NCBI GenBank assembly: GCA_023423285.1
Contig: JAFAFV010000164.1
Location: 1-6,880 of the forward strand
Length of the DNA stretch: 6,880 bases
Direction of reading: 5' to 3'
DNA from: Bacteroidota bacterium
GTDB lineage: Bacteria; Bacteroidota; Bacteroidia; Chitinophagales; Chitinophagaceae
Shown one piece after another: positions 1 through 6,361 of this stretch. The translations under genes and the position numbers were made by a program. The first letter of the stretch is position 1, and every line of letters begins with the position of its first letter. The notes under the pieces are model-generated. The model searched no databases. It was not told where the DNA came from and was given only the letters and a program-made list of their open reading frames with translations.

Positions 1-1
1 A

Positions 2-667
2 GAAGCAAAAATGCTGGAAAAAATTAAAACTGACGTAAAAGGCATCCTTATCCCTCGTGTGATCAAAAAGTATCCGCAATATAAAAAACTGTTTAATGAT
101 CAAATAAATTACCATGTAAATCCCACTGGTAAATTTGTAATTGGGGGCCCGCACGGAGATACAGGTTTAACAGGACGTAAAATTATTGTAGATACTTACG
201 GCGGTAAAGGCGGCCATGGCGGCGGCGCTTTTAGTGGTAAAGATCCCAGTAAAGTAGACAGGAGCGCGGCTTATGCCACACGCCATATTGCCAAAAACCT
301 GGTAGCTGCAGGGCTGTGCGATGAAGTACTTGTACAGGTATCGTATGCGATTGGTGTGGCAAAACCCACCAGCATTAACGTGAACACGTACGGCACTGCT
401 AAAGTAGATATGACGGATGGCGAAATTGGTAAAATTGTCGAAAGTATTTTTGACATGCGCCCATACTTTATTGAGCAAAGGCTGAAACTGCGCAACCCCA
501 TTTACAGCGAAACTGCCGCATACGGCCACATGGGCAGGGAAAACAAAGTGATAGAAAAAACTTTCAGATCGCCGGATGGTAAAGTGGTGAAGAAAAAAGT
601 GGAATTGTTTACCTGGGAAAAATTAGACCACGTAGCAAAAGTGAAAAAAGCGTTTGGCTTAAAATAA
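2..667 (+). CDS. metK: S-adenosylmethionine synthetase (MetK), C-terminal part; 5' end outside window
   Basis: MetK condenses ATP and methionine to S-adenosylmethionine, the main cellular methyl donor, in the cytoplasm. The frame is open from the left edge (Glu-Ala-Lys before the Met at 11), so that Met is internal and roughly the N-terminal half is missing. Numbering from the Met at 11, the conserved GGPHGD stretch is at residues 45-50, GLTGRK at 52-57, and the second MetK signature, GGGAFSGKD, at 70-78; these contribute to the ATP, phosphate and metal site. They are followed by DPSKVDRSAAY and QVSYAIGVAKPTS, both near-identical to E. coli MetK. Between GREN and the terminal FTWEKLDHV there is an insertion of about 20 residues that E. 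coli lacks; I recall the same in Bacteroidota enzymes. The gene ends in a clear TAA and is closed by its own terminator, so it is probably not cotranscribed with gyrA. Identity is essentially certain. Confidence 0.97.
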   Translation, partial: EAKMLEKIKTDVKGILIPRVIKKYPQYKKLFNDQINYHVNPTGKFVIGGPHGDTGLTGRKIIVDTYGGKGGHGGGAFSGKDPSKVDRSAAYATRHIAKNLVAAGLCDEVLVQVSYAIGVAKPTSINVNTYGTAKVDMTDGEIGKIVESIFDMRPYFIEQRLKLRNPIYSETAAYGHMGRENKVIEKTFRSPDGKVVKKKVELFTWEKLDHVAKVKKAFGLK

Positions 668-683
668 GCCACCAAATATTTAT

Positions 684-717
684 AAAAACCGTCTCAAAAA
701 AAGAGGCGGTTTTTTTT
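684..717 (+). terminator. Intrinsic terminator after metK
   Basis: A stem of CCGTCTC (689-695) pairs with GAGGCGG (703-709), with one G-U pair, around an all-A loop of seven. It is extended by A-tract/T-tract pairing (684-688 with 710-714) and followed by an uninterrupted run of T to 717. It begins 16 nt after the metK stop. This is a textbook rho-independent terminator on the plus strand. Confidence 0.93.
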
Positions 718-861
718 GTTTGTACCCAATATCTATCTGTCTTTCTGAGCGTATATCTAATATAAATGATCCAAAAATTTATTTGTTGAAACTGTACCAT
801 AAACGTGCATAAAACGTTGAAAAAACAGGCAGTTTCAGGCGGTATTCCGGCTTTAAAAAAG

Positions 862-869
862 TATCTTTG
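862..869 (+). promoter_or_regulatory. Bacteroidota-type -7 promoter element for gyrA
   Basis: TATCTTTG matches the Bacteroidota housekeeping-sigma -7 consensus TAnnTTTG exactly. It would place the transcript start near 875-877 and give gyrA a 5' leader of about 50 nt. I see no convincing -33 TTTG at the usual spacing; the nearest candidate, TTTC at 833-836, is too far upstream. The remainder of the 668-924 intergenic region holds the metK terminator and a short inverted repeat (AACGT at 802-806, ACGTT at 814-818) of unknown meaning. Confidence 0.65.
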
Positions 870-924
870 CAGCTACTCGTAAATCTTACATAAGACCATT
901 ATTTTTCAGACAATTAAAGATTAA

Positions 925-3549
925 ATGGAAGACAATCTGGAACTGCAGGAAACGCAGGATAATAACCGCGTGATACCGGTGAATATCGAAGAGCAAATGA
1001 AAGCGGCATATATTGACTATTCAATGAGCGTTATCGTGGGTCGCGCGCTACCCGACGTAAGAGATGGCCTGAAACCTGTGCACCGCCGCATCCTTTTTGC
1101 CATGAACGAACTGGGCCTGAACGCGAACAGGTCGCACCGCAAGTCGGCACTTGTAGTGGGTGAAGTGCTGGGTAAATACCACCCGCATGGAGACAGTTCG
1201 GTATACGATGCCATGGTGCGTATGGCGCAGGAGTGGAGTATGCGGTACACGATGGTAGACGGGCAAGGTAACTTTGGCAACCAGGATGGGGATGGCCCGG
1301 CGGCCATGCGTTATACAGAGGTAAGGCTGGAAAAACTGGCCGAACACATGCTGGATGATATTGAAAAAGAAACGGTAGATTTTCAGTTTAACTACGATGA
1401 CTCAAGGAAAGAACCCACCATATTGCCCAGCCGTATTCCGCAACTGCTGGTAAACGGCTCAAGCGGTATTGCGGTAGGCATGGCCACCAACATGATGCCC
1501 CACAATCTTGGAGAAGTGATTGATGGTTGCGTGGCCTATATTGACAACAATGATATTACCATTGACGAGTTGATGCAGCACGTAAAGGCGCCTGATTTCC
1601 CTACAGGTGGCATTATTTACGGAATGGAAGGCATTAAAGCGGGCATGCACACCGGCCGTGGCCGGGTTGTAATCCGCGGCAGGGTACGCGTTGACACCAA
1701 GCCAAGCGGTCGCGAACAGATCGTGATTACAGAAGTACCTTATCAGGTAAACAGAGACGCGCTGACAAACCGCATTGGCGAACTGGTGAATAATAAAGTG
1801 ATAGAAGGCATTGCCCACGTTAACAACGAATCAAACAAAAAAGAAGGCACCCGACTGGTGATTGACCTGAAACGTGACGCGATCGCGCAGGTAGTGATCA
1901 ACCAGATATACAAATACACCGACCTGCAAACATCTTTTGGCATCAACAATGTAGCCATCGTTCGCGGCAGGCCCCGCATATTGAACCTGAAAGACCTGAT
2001 CAGCGAGTTTGTTGAGTTCAGGCATGAAGTAGTGGTAAGGCGTACGCAGTACGAGTTAAAAGAAGCCGAGAAAAAAGCACATATTTTACAAGGCTATCTC
2101 ATTGCCCTGGATCATTTAGATGAAGTGATCAGGTTGATCAGGAATTCTGCAACCCCTGACATAGCCAAAGAAAACCTGATTAATGCCGGCTGGGGGTTGG
2201 ACGAAATTCAGGCTAAAGCCATATTGGAGCTGCGCCTGCAGCGCCTTACAGGTATGGAACGAGATAAGATCAGGGAAGAATACGATGAGCTGATGAAGCT
2301 GATCGCCCACTTGAAAGATATTCTTGCCAACGTGACCATGCGCTACGATATCATCAAAAAAGAACTTATTGAGATCAAAGATAAATTTGCCGATGCACGT
2401 CGTACCGAGATCACCTATCTGGATGATGAAGTATCTATCAAAGATCTGATCAAAGACGAAGATGTGGTGATCACTATTTCACACCTGGGCTACATCAAGC
2501 GCACCCGCGCTACCGATTTTAGGGCACAACGCCGTGGTGGCCGTGGCGTGATGGGTGGTAAAACCAGAGATGAAGATTATATAGAGCACTTGTTTGTAGC
2601 ATCCACGCATCATACCTTGTTGTTCTTTACAGAGAAAGGCCGATGCTATTGGCTGAACGTGTACCAAATTCCCGAAGGAGAAAAAACAGGCAAAGGCCGC
2701 GCCATCCAAAACCTGATACAGTTGCCGCCCGATGATAAGATCAGGACCATCATTGATATAAAAGATCTTACGGACGAGGCATTTGTAAAATCTCATTATA
2801 TATTACTTTGTACCAAGCAGGGCATTGTTAAAAAAACAGCGCTTGAAGATTTCAGCAGGCCGCGCCAAACAGGCGTGAACGCCATTACCATTAATGAAGG
2901 TGACCAATTGCTGGATGCCCGAATGACCGATGGCAGCAGCGAGATTATGATGGCAGTAAAAAGCGGCCGCGCTATTCGTTTTTCTGAAAATGCCGTAAGG
3001 CCCACTGGTCGCGGCGCTATAGGAGTGCGTGGTATAGATGTGGATGATACCAACGATGAGGTGATTGGTATGATCTGTGGCAACCCTGCTGAGGATACAG
3101 GAGTTACCGTACTTGTGGTAAGTGAAAAAGGTTATGGCAAGCGTACTAAAGTTGATGAATACCGCTATACCAACCGTGGTGGTAAAGGAGTTAAAACCAT
3201 TAGCATAACGGAAAAAACCGGCAAACTGGTAGGCATGTTGGGAGTGAAGGAAACAGAGGATTTGATGATAACTTGTAAAAGCGGCATAACCATTCGCATG
3301 CCTGTAGACGGCATTAGCGAGCTGGGCCGGGCCACGCAGGGTGTGAAACTAATTAGGGTAGAAGAGGGCGATGAAATAGCCGCCATTACAAAAGTAGAGC
3401 GTGAAGTGAACGGTGCAGACGAGGCTGAAAACGACGAAAAATTACCAGAAACTGATGCAAATCATTCTTCATCTGATGAAAATGACGCAACTTTGAATGA
3501 CGAAGCATCATCAAATAATACGGAAGGTGAAGAGCCTGACGCATCATAA
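925..3549 (+). CDS. gyrA: DNA gyrase subunit A (GyrA), complete, 874 aa
   Basis: This is the DNA breakage-reunion subunit of type IIA topoisomerase; with GyrB (A2B2) it introduces negative supercoils using ATP. Its length is almost that of E. coli GyrA (875). The N-terminal topoisomerase domain (about residues 25-490) contains DYSMSVIVGRALPDVRDGLKP-type sequence, HPHGDSSVYDAMVRMAQ (86-102) and the catalytic Tyr130 in AAMRYTEVR, an offset of +8 from E. coli Tyr122. The quinolone-determining positions are Ser91 and Asp95 (E. coli Ser83 and Asp87), the susceptible state. The C-terminal wrapping domain (about 510-827) is a beta-pinwheel built of GyrA_C repeats. It carries the GyrA box QRRGGRG at 535-541, which marks it as gyrase rather than ParC. 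The last 47 residues (828-874) form a low-complexity tail with 16 Asp/Glu and a single Lys; in E. coli an acidic tail modulates DNA wrapping. The start at 925 gives the expected N-terminus, though no Shine-Dalgarno precedes it. Confidence 0.98.
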   Translation: MEDNLELQETQDNNRVIPVNIEEQMKAAYIDYSMSVIVGRALPDVRDGLKPVHRRILFAMNELGLNANRSHRKSALVVGEVLGKYHPHGDSSVYDAMVRMAQEWSMRYTMVDGQGNFGNQDGDGPAAMRYTEVRLEKLAEHMLDDIEKETVDFQFNYDDSRKEPTILPSRIPQLLVNGSSGIAVGMATNMMPHNLGEVIDGCVAYIDNNDITIDELMQHVKAPDFPTGGIIYGMEGIKAGMHTGRGRVVIRGRVRVDTKPSGREQIVITEVPYQVNRDALTNRIGELVNNKVIEGIAHVNNESNKKEGTRLVIDLKRDAIAQVVINQIYKYTDLQTSFGINNVAIVRGRPRILNLKDLISEFVEFRHEVVVRRTQYELKEAEKKAHILQGYLIALDHLDEVIRLIRNSATPDIAKENLINAGWGLDEIQAKAILELRLQRLTGMERDKIREEYDELMKLIAHLKDILANVTMRYDIIKKELIEIKDKFADARRTEITYLDDEVSIKDLIKDEDVVITISHLGYIKRTRATDFRAQRRGGRGVMGGKTRDEDYIEHLFVASTHHTLLFFTEKGRCYWLNVYQIPEGEKTGKGRAIQNLIQLPPDDKIRTIIDIKDLTDEAFVKSHYILLCTKQGIVKKTALEDFSRPRQTGVNAITINEGDQLLDARMTDGSSEIMMAVKSGRAIRFSENAVRPTGRGAIGVRGIDVDDTNDEVIGMICGNPAEDTGVTVLVVSEKGYGKRTKVDEYRYTNRGGKGVKTISITEKTGKLVGMLGVKETEDLMITCKSGITIRMPVDGISELGRATQGVKLIRVEEGDEIAAITKVEREVNGADEAENDEKLPETDANHSSSDENDATLNDEASSNNTEGEEPDAS

Positions 3550-3580
3550 AACAGATTTTTTAGCGTTATTATCGAAAAAT

Positions 3581-3598
3581 AAATACATGCACATGAAA
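3581..3598 (+). repeat. Upstream copy of an 18-bp direct repeat (MHMK-stop mini-ORF)
   Basis: The sequence aaatacatgcacatgaaa is repeated exactly at 3667-3684, 86 bp downstream, where it spans the start codons of the TPR gene. In this copy the same ATG-CAC-ATG-AAA reading runs straight into TAG at 3599-3601, so it would encode only Met-His-Met-Lys. It lies between gyrA and the TPR gene. It may be a duplicated and decayed start region or a leader mini-ORF; the sequence does not decide between these. Confidence 0.85.
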
Positions 3599-3666
3599 TA
3601 GCTATACGAAAAACTCATACTAAAACAGGATTGTATGGCGTATTATATGTGACCAATAAAACAGTA

Positions 3667-3684
3667 AAATACATGCACATGAAA
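3667..3684 (+). repeat. Downstream copy of the 18-bp direct repeat, spanning the TPR gene start
   Basis: This is an exact copy of 3581-3598. It contains both candidate in-frame ATG codons of the TPR gene (3673 and 3679). The identity stops at both edges (the next bases differ), so the duplicated block is exactly 18 bp. Confidence 0.85.
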
Positions 3685-5004
3685 AAATTTCTATTATTAG
3701 CTGCCGTAAGCATAATGGCTACGTCTGCTTTTGCTCAAAAGTACGACGACATCAAAGGCATGCTTGCTCTTGGCCAGGTTGCTAAAGCAAAAGACCTGTT
3801 TGACAAAAACAGTACCAACGACAAATTTTACACAAAACCAGAAGGTTACCTTTTGAAGGCATCACTTTTTAGTAATCTTTCGCTGGATAGTGCCAGGGCC
3901 GCGCAGGCTGATCAGAACAGGGACGAGGCTTACAGCGCTTTCTTAAAATACAAAGAGGCAGACCCCACAATGAAGTTGATAAGCCCCGATGATGCACTGT
4001 ACCGCAACGTGCCCTTTAACCTGTACGCGGCATACTTCAACTCAGGTGTAACCGATATTAACAACAAAAAGTACCCCGAAGCTTATGATAAGTTTGTAAG
4101 AACGGTGGAACTGAGCGATCTTTTGATCGAAAGAAAAATTGCCACATTTACATTTGATACCAACGCGGTGTACTATGCGGGTATTTTGGCCGAAACTGTA
4201 CAAAAGCCTGAAGAGGCGCTTAAATACAATTTAAGAATGGCTGAGCAAAGAGTGGGTGGCGCCAATTACGGTTCGGTTTACGAAGCGCTGGTAAGGTATT
4301 ATGCCATGAAACAAGACCAGGCAAATTTTGATAAATACAGGGCTTTGGGTAAAGAATTGTATCCCAACAATGAATTTTTCAACTACAACCTGCTCGATTT
4401 TGCTGTGGGTGGTACCAGCGATTTCAATCAAAAGATTACCAACCTGGAAAAGATGATCTCATCTAACCCTAACGATTACAAAGCACAACTGGCGTTAGCC
4501 GAAGCTATTTTTGATACGCTCAACTCCCGCAAAGAAGGTGCGGTGTTGCCGGCAAATTTTGATGAACTTGAATCTAAAATGCTGGGTGCGCTGAACAAGG
4601 CGAAAGAACTTAGCCCTAATGAACTGCAGCCTTTGCTGTTGCTGGGCGACCACTATATTACCAAAGCTGAGAGAATTGGTGATGAAATGAGGCCTATTGA
4701 AACCGAACTGATTAAAAAAGGAGCGAAAGCTACGGCGGCCGATAAGCAGAAGCTCGCGGATATTAAAGCAAAATATGATGCCACTTATGACATAGCTAAA
4801 GATAATTTTCAAATAATAGCAACAAAGTTTGCAGCGATGGGTAACCTGGATGCTGTACAAAAGCGACAGTACCGCATTATTGTTGGTAATTTGGCACAGT
4901 ATTATTCTTACAAAAGAGAAAGCGCGAAAGGCGCAGAGCTGAATAAAATTATTGCTGAAGAAACAAAGTACAATAACCTTTACGATCAACTTAGAAAACC
5001 TTAA
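3679..5004 (+). CDS. Secreted tetratricopeptide-repeat protein of unknown function, 441 aa
   Basis: I chose the ATG at 3679 because it begins a textbook Sec signal peptide: MKK, a hydrophobic core FLLLAAVSIMATS, and an AFA-Q signal peptidase I site after residue 19. The ATG at 3673 (adding Met-His) is equally in frame and possible. The frame is open further back to a TTG at 3631, but that would bury the signal peptide. The mature protein is mostly helical, with TPR-like helical pairs around residues 116-147 (NSGVTDINNKKYPEAYDKF), 163-190, 200-230, 250-285 and 299-330, then a charged, possibly coiled-coil stretch at about 325-380. It contains no Cys or Trp. TPR proteins are protein-binding scaffolds, so this is likely a periplasmic or envelope-associated adaptor; no partner or reaction can be read from it. 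It follows gyrA by 129 nt with no terminator between, so read-through from gyrA is plausible; a strong terminator follows. Confidence 0.85.
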   Translation: MKKFLLLAAVSIMATSAFAQKYDDIKGMLALGQVAKAKDLFDKNSTNDKFYTKPEGYLLKASLFSNLSLDSARAAQADQNRDEAYSAFLKYKEADPTMKLISPDDALYRNVPFNLYAAYFNSGVTDINNKKYPEAYDKFVRTVELSDLLIERKIATFTFDTNAVYYAGILAETVQKPEEALKYNLRMAEQRVGGANYGSVYEALVRYYAMKQDQANFDKYRALGKELYPNNEFFNYNLLDFAVGGTSDFNQKITNLEKMISSNPNDYKAQLALAEAIFDTLNSRKEGAVLPANFDELESKMLGALNKAKELSPNELQPLLLLGDHYITKAERIGDEMRPIETELIKKGAKATAADKQKLADIKAKYDATYDIAKDNFQIIATKFAAMGNLDAVQKRQYRIIVGNLAQYYSYKRESAKGAELNKIIAEETKYNNLYDQLRKP

Positions 5005-5018
5005 CGCCTTTTCTGACT

Positions 5019-5052
5019 AAAAAAACCACTTCGTTTCCGGAGTGGTTTTTTT
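5019..5052 (+). terminator. Intrinsic terminator after the TPR gene
   Basis: An eight-pair stem, CCACTTCG (5026-5033) with CGGAGTGG (5038-5045) including one T-G pair, closes a TTTC tetraloop. It is flanked by seven A (5019-5025) that pair with seven T (5046-5052). It starts 14 nt after the stop codon. The A-flank would also give a U-tract on the other strand, but no minus-strand gene ends here. Confidence 0.94.
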
Positions 5053-5116
5053 GTGCGTGCCGTTTTTCACTCGTAAATTCATTTCACGATAAAATAAAAA
5101 TCAACCGCTATTTCTG

Positions 5117-5123
5117 TATTTTG
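5117..5123 (+). promoter_or_regulatory. Probable -7 promoter element for the HiPIP gene
   Basis: TATTTTG followed by CAG resembles the gyrA promoter (TATCTTTGCAG) with one base fewer, so it is a near match to TAnnTTTG. It lies 44 nt upstream of the ATG and just after the preceding terminator, where a promoter is needed. No clear -33 element is seen. Confidence 0.45.
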
Positions 5124-5167
5124 CAGTTCATTTTTTATTTAATCAAAAAAGAAATAACCTCTGCATA

Positions 5168-5548
5168 ATGGAAAAGCATGTTTCAAGAAAAGATTTTTTA
5201 ATGAAATGTCTTGGCACAGCCGGCATGCTGATTGGTGGCGCTGTATGGATGGGTGGTTGCGCATCTGGTAACGACAACGAAGCACCTGATAATGTTACAG
5301 CCACACCAAAATCATTGTTGGCAGAACCGGCTGATTGTAACAACGTGGCTGGTGTAACTGACGGAGAGGTGAACAAGAGAGAAGCCGTGCAGTACGTTCA
5401 AAAGTCGCCAGACCCTGCAAAGCATTGCGATCTTTGCCAATTGTACGTTCCTCCTGCTGAAGGGCAGGCCTGTGGCATGTGCACGTTGTTTAAAGGCCCT
5501 GTTGCAGCCGATGCAAGTTGTATTTCTTTTGCACCCAAACAGGTGTAG
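5168..5548 (+). CDS. High-potential iron-sulfur protein (HiPIP), probable lipoprotein, 126 aa
   Basis: HiPIPs carry one [4Fe-4S] cluster cycling between the +2 and +3 states and act as small extracytoplasmic electron carriers. The C-terminal half fits the family. AVQYVQKSPDPAKHCDLCQLY (73-93) matches the usual conserved Tyr (here Tyr76) and first Cys pair, and GMCTLFKGPVAADASCISF supplies the other two. Predicted ligands are Cys87, Cys90, Cys105 and Cys118, with spacings 3/15/13 against 3/17/14 in the classical protein; Cys102 is an extra. The N-terminus reads SRKDFLMK (6-13), like a twin-arginine motif but with RK in place of RR, then a hydrophobic stretch ending in MGGC, a lipobox with Cys31 as the lipid-anchor residue. 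Tat export is expected for a HiPIP because the cluster is inserted before export. Several Asn/Asp/Glu follow Cys31, as in lipoprotein linkers. The gene stands alone on the plus strand after a terminator. Its electron donor and acceptor are not visible here. Confidence 0.85.
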   Translation: MEKHVSRKDFLMKCLGTAGMLIGGAVWMGGCASGNDNEAPDNVTATPKSLLAEPADCNNVAGVTDGEVNKREAVQYVQKSPDPAKHCDLCQLYVPPAEGQACGMCTLFKGPVAADASCISFAPKQV

Positions 5549-5549
5549 G

Positions 5550-5567
5550 TTTAAAAATATTTTTAAA
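5550..5567. repeat. Perfect 18-bp AT-only palindrome in the convergent intergenic gap
   Basis: TTTAAAAATATTTTTAAA is its own reverse complement, centred at 5558/5559, and starts immediately after the HiPIP stop codon. It has no loop and no GC pairs, so it would be a poor terminator. It could be a protein-binding site, or simply chance in A/T-rich DNA. Confidence 0.6.
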
Positions 5568-5584
5568 AGGGATTATTGTCTTAT

Positions 5585-5613
5585 AAAAAAGAGATGCTGC
5601 TATAACATCTCTT
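5585..5613 (-). terminator. Terminator of the minus-strand operon, possibly bidirectional
   Basis: AAGAGATG (5589-5596) pairs perfectly with CATCTCTT (5606-5613) around a nine-base loop. Read on the minus strand, the stem is followed by a run of six T (plus-strand A 5585-5590), giving a normal intrinsic terminator 17 nt beyond the DUF2383 stop. Read on the plus strand, only a broken T run (AACTTTT) follows, so it may also stop HiPIP transcripts, but less strongly. Confidence 0.8.
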
Positions 5614-5629
5614 AACTTTTAAATAATGT

Positions 5630-6115
5630 TTAGTTTTTATCATTTTTAGCTATATCTGTGATGATCTCTATGCCATCCCGCGTTCTTTTTATTTTGTCGT
5701 GTGAAAGTTGAAGGCTTTCCTGTTGCCTTAAGATCAATTCTTTCGCATCCGGAGTTAGGTCTTTTTCTTCCAATGCAGCTTCGTAAGCTTTCAAAGCGGC
5801 ATCCTCGCCCATTTCGCAGTTGTCAAGAACTGCTTTACGGTTGCCGCCGGTGAATACTGCTTTTACATCCGTCCATGTTCTGTACAAACTTCCTGAAGAA
5901 GTTCCTGTAGTGCTTACATCGCCTCCGTAATTAATGGCAAGTCGAGTCAGTTCCCTGTTAAAATGCTGGCTTTCAGAAACCATATTCGTAAACAGGAGTT
6001 TGATATCCCTGTCTTCATCGCCCAACTGGTCAATCGCTTTCTGGTAACCCAAAATGCGGTCATTATTTATTTTTATTAAGTCGTTCAGAATTTTTGTACT
6101 TGCTTGCTGATCCAT
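5630..6115 (-). CDS. DUF2383 / PA2169-family four-helix-bundle protein, 161 aa
   Basis: The sequence resembles the PA2169-type family (DUF2383), ferritin-like small helical bundles of undetermined biochemical role. Predicted helices cover about residues 6-32, 34-62, 93-117 and 123-155, with a Gly/Ser/Thr-rich loop and the family-typical SLYRTWTDVKAVFTGG segment (76-91) between the second and third. Acidic and His residues are placed as in ferritin-like proteins: E48-x-x-H51, E101/E104 with Tyr111, and E133 with H139. Metal binding is therefore possible but not shown. There is no signal peptide, so it should be cytoplasmic. It is the last gene of the minus-strand operon, 30 nt after the small hydrophilic protein and followed by a terminator. 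A role in stress tolerance is inferred from the neighbours only. Confidence 0.85.
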   Translation of the reverse strand: MDQQASTKILNDLIKINNDRILGYQKAIDQLGDEDRDIKLLFTNMVSESQHFNRELTRLAINYGGDVSTTGTSSGSLYRTWTDVKAVFTGGNRKAVLDNCEMGEDAALKAYEAALEEKDLTPDAKELILRQQESLQLSHDKIKRTRDGIEIITDIAKNDKN

Positions 6116-6145
6116 AATAATGATTTTATGAGTTAGTAAATATTA

Positions 6146-6331
6146 TTAGCCGTTATCATTGGCACTACTTTCATTCGCTTCATTAGCTTGCTGTCTTTCA
6201 CTTTGCTCACCGCCTTCTTCCTGCTGGGAAGCGGGTTTGTTATCTTCATTAAAATTGTCAAAGTGCCTGTCAGTAGGTACCTGGCTTTTATCCTGGTCTT
6301 CCATACCTTTTTTGTTGTGATCGGTTTGCAT
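6146..6331 (-). CDS. Small, very hydrophilic, probably disordered protein, 61 aa (hydrophilin-like)
   Basis: I do not recognise a named family. Of 61 residues, 31 are Asp, Glu, Asn or Gln and four are Gly. The only strongly hydrophobic residues are Met1, Met10, Val18, Phe24 and Phe27, and there is no Cys or Trp. Such composition predicts an unstructured, heat-soluble polypeptide like hydrophilins, which accumulate under desiccation or osmotic stress. The central segment VPTDRHFDNFNED (18-30) is the least repetitive part and may be the conserved core. It is credible as a gene because it sits between two real genes on the same strand with exactly 30 nt on each side, and its frame fills the gap. 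The start at 6331 gives this spacing; Met10 is an alternative. A longer overlapping minus-strand frame (6133-6462) runs into the SDR gene and is a shadow. Confidence 0.7.
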   Translation of the reverse strand: MQTDHNKKGMEDQDKSQVPTDRHFDNFNEDNKPASQQEEGGEQSERQQANEANESSANDNG

Positions 6332-6361
6332 ATTTTAAAATTTGAAAAGTGAAAAAATATT

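Noticed and set aside
167..529. Minus-strand open frames of 120 and 76 residues across metK
   Set aside because: They lie entirely within the strongly conserved metK coding sequence, show no recognisable domain, and have no start context; they are shadows of biased codon use.
1017..3386. Several minus-strand frames of 64-119 residues within gyrA
   Set aside because: All are antisense to conserved GyrA sequence and have no family resemblance.
3555..3580. Possible terminator after gyrA (ATTTTT paired with AAAAAT)
   Set aside because: The pairing is nearly all A/T with a poor centre, and no T run follows, so it is not a credible intrinsic terminator.
3631..3678. TTG at 3631 as start of the TPR gene (457 residues)
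   Set aside because: It would add 16 residues ahead of a complete Sec signal peptide that starts naturally at the ATG at 3679.
4495..4989. 164-residue minus-strand frame, hydrophobic and rich in Phe/Ile
   Set aside because: It is antisense to the TPR gene; the Phe/Ile richness follows from the Lys- and Asp/Asn-rich sense codons, and there is no operon partner or promoter.
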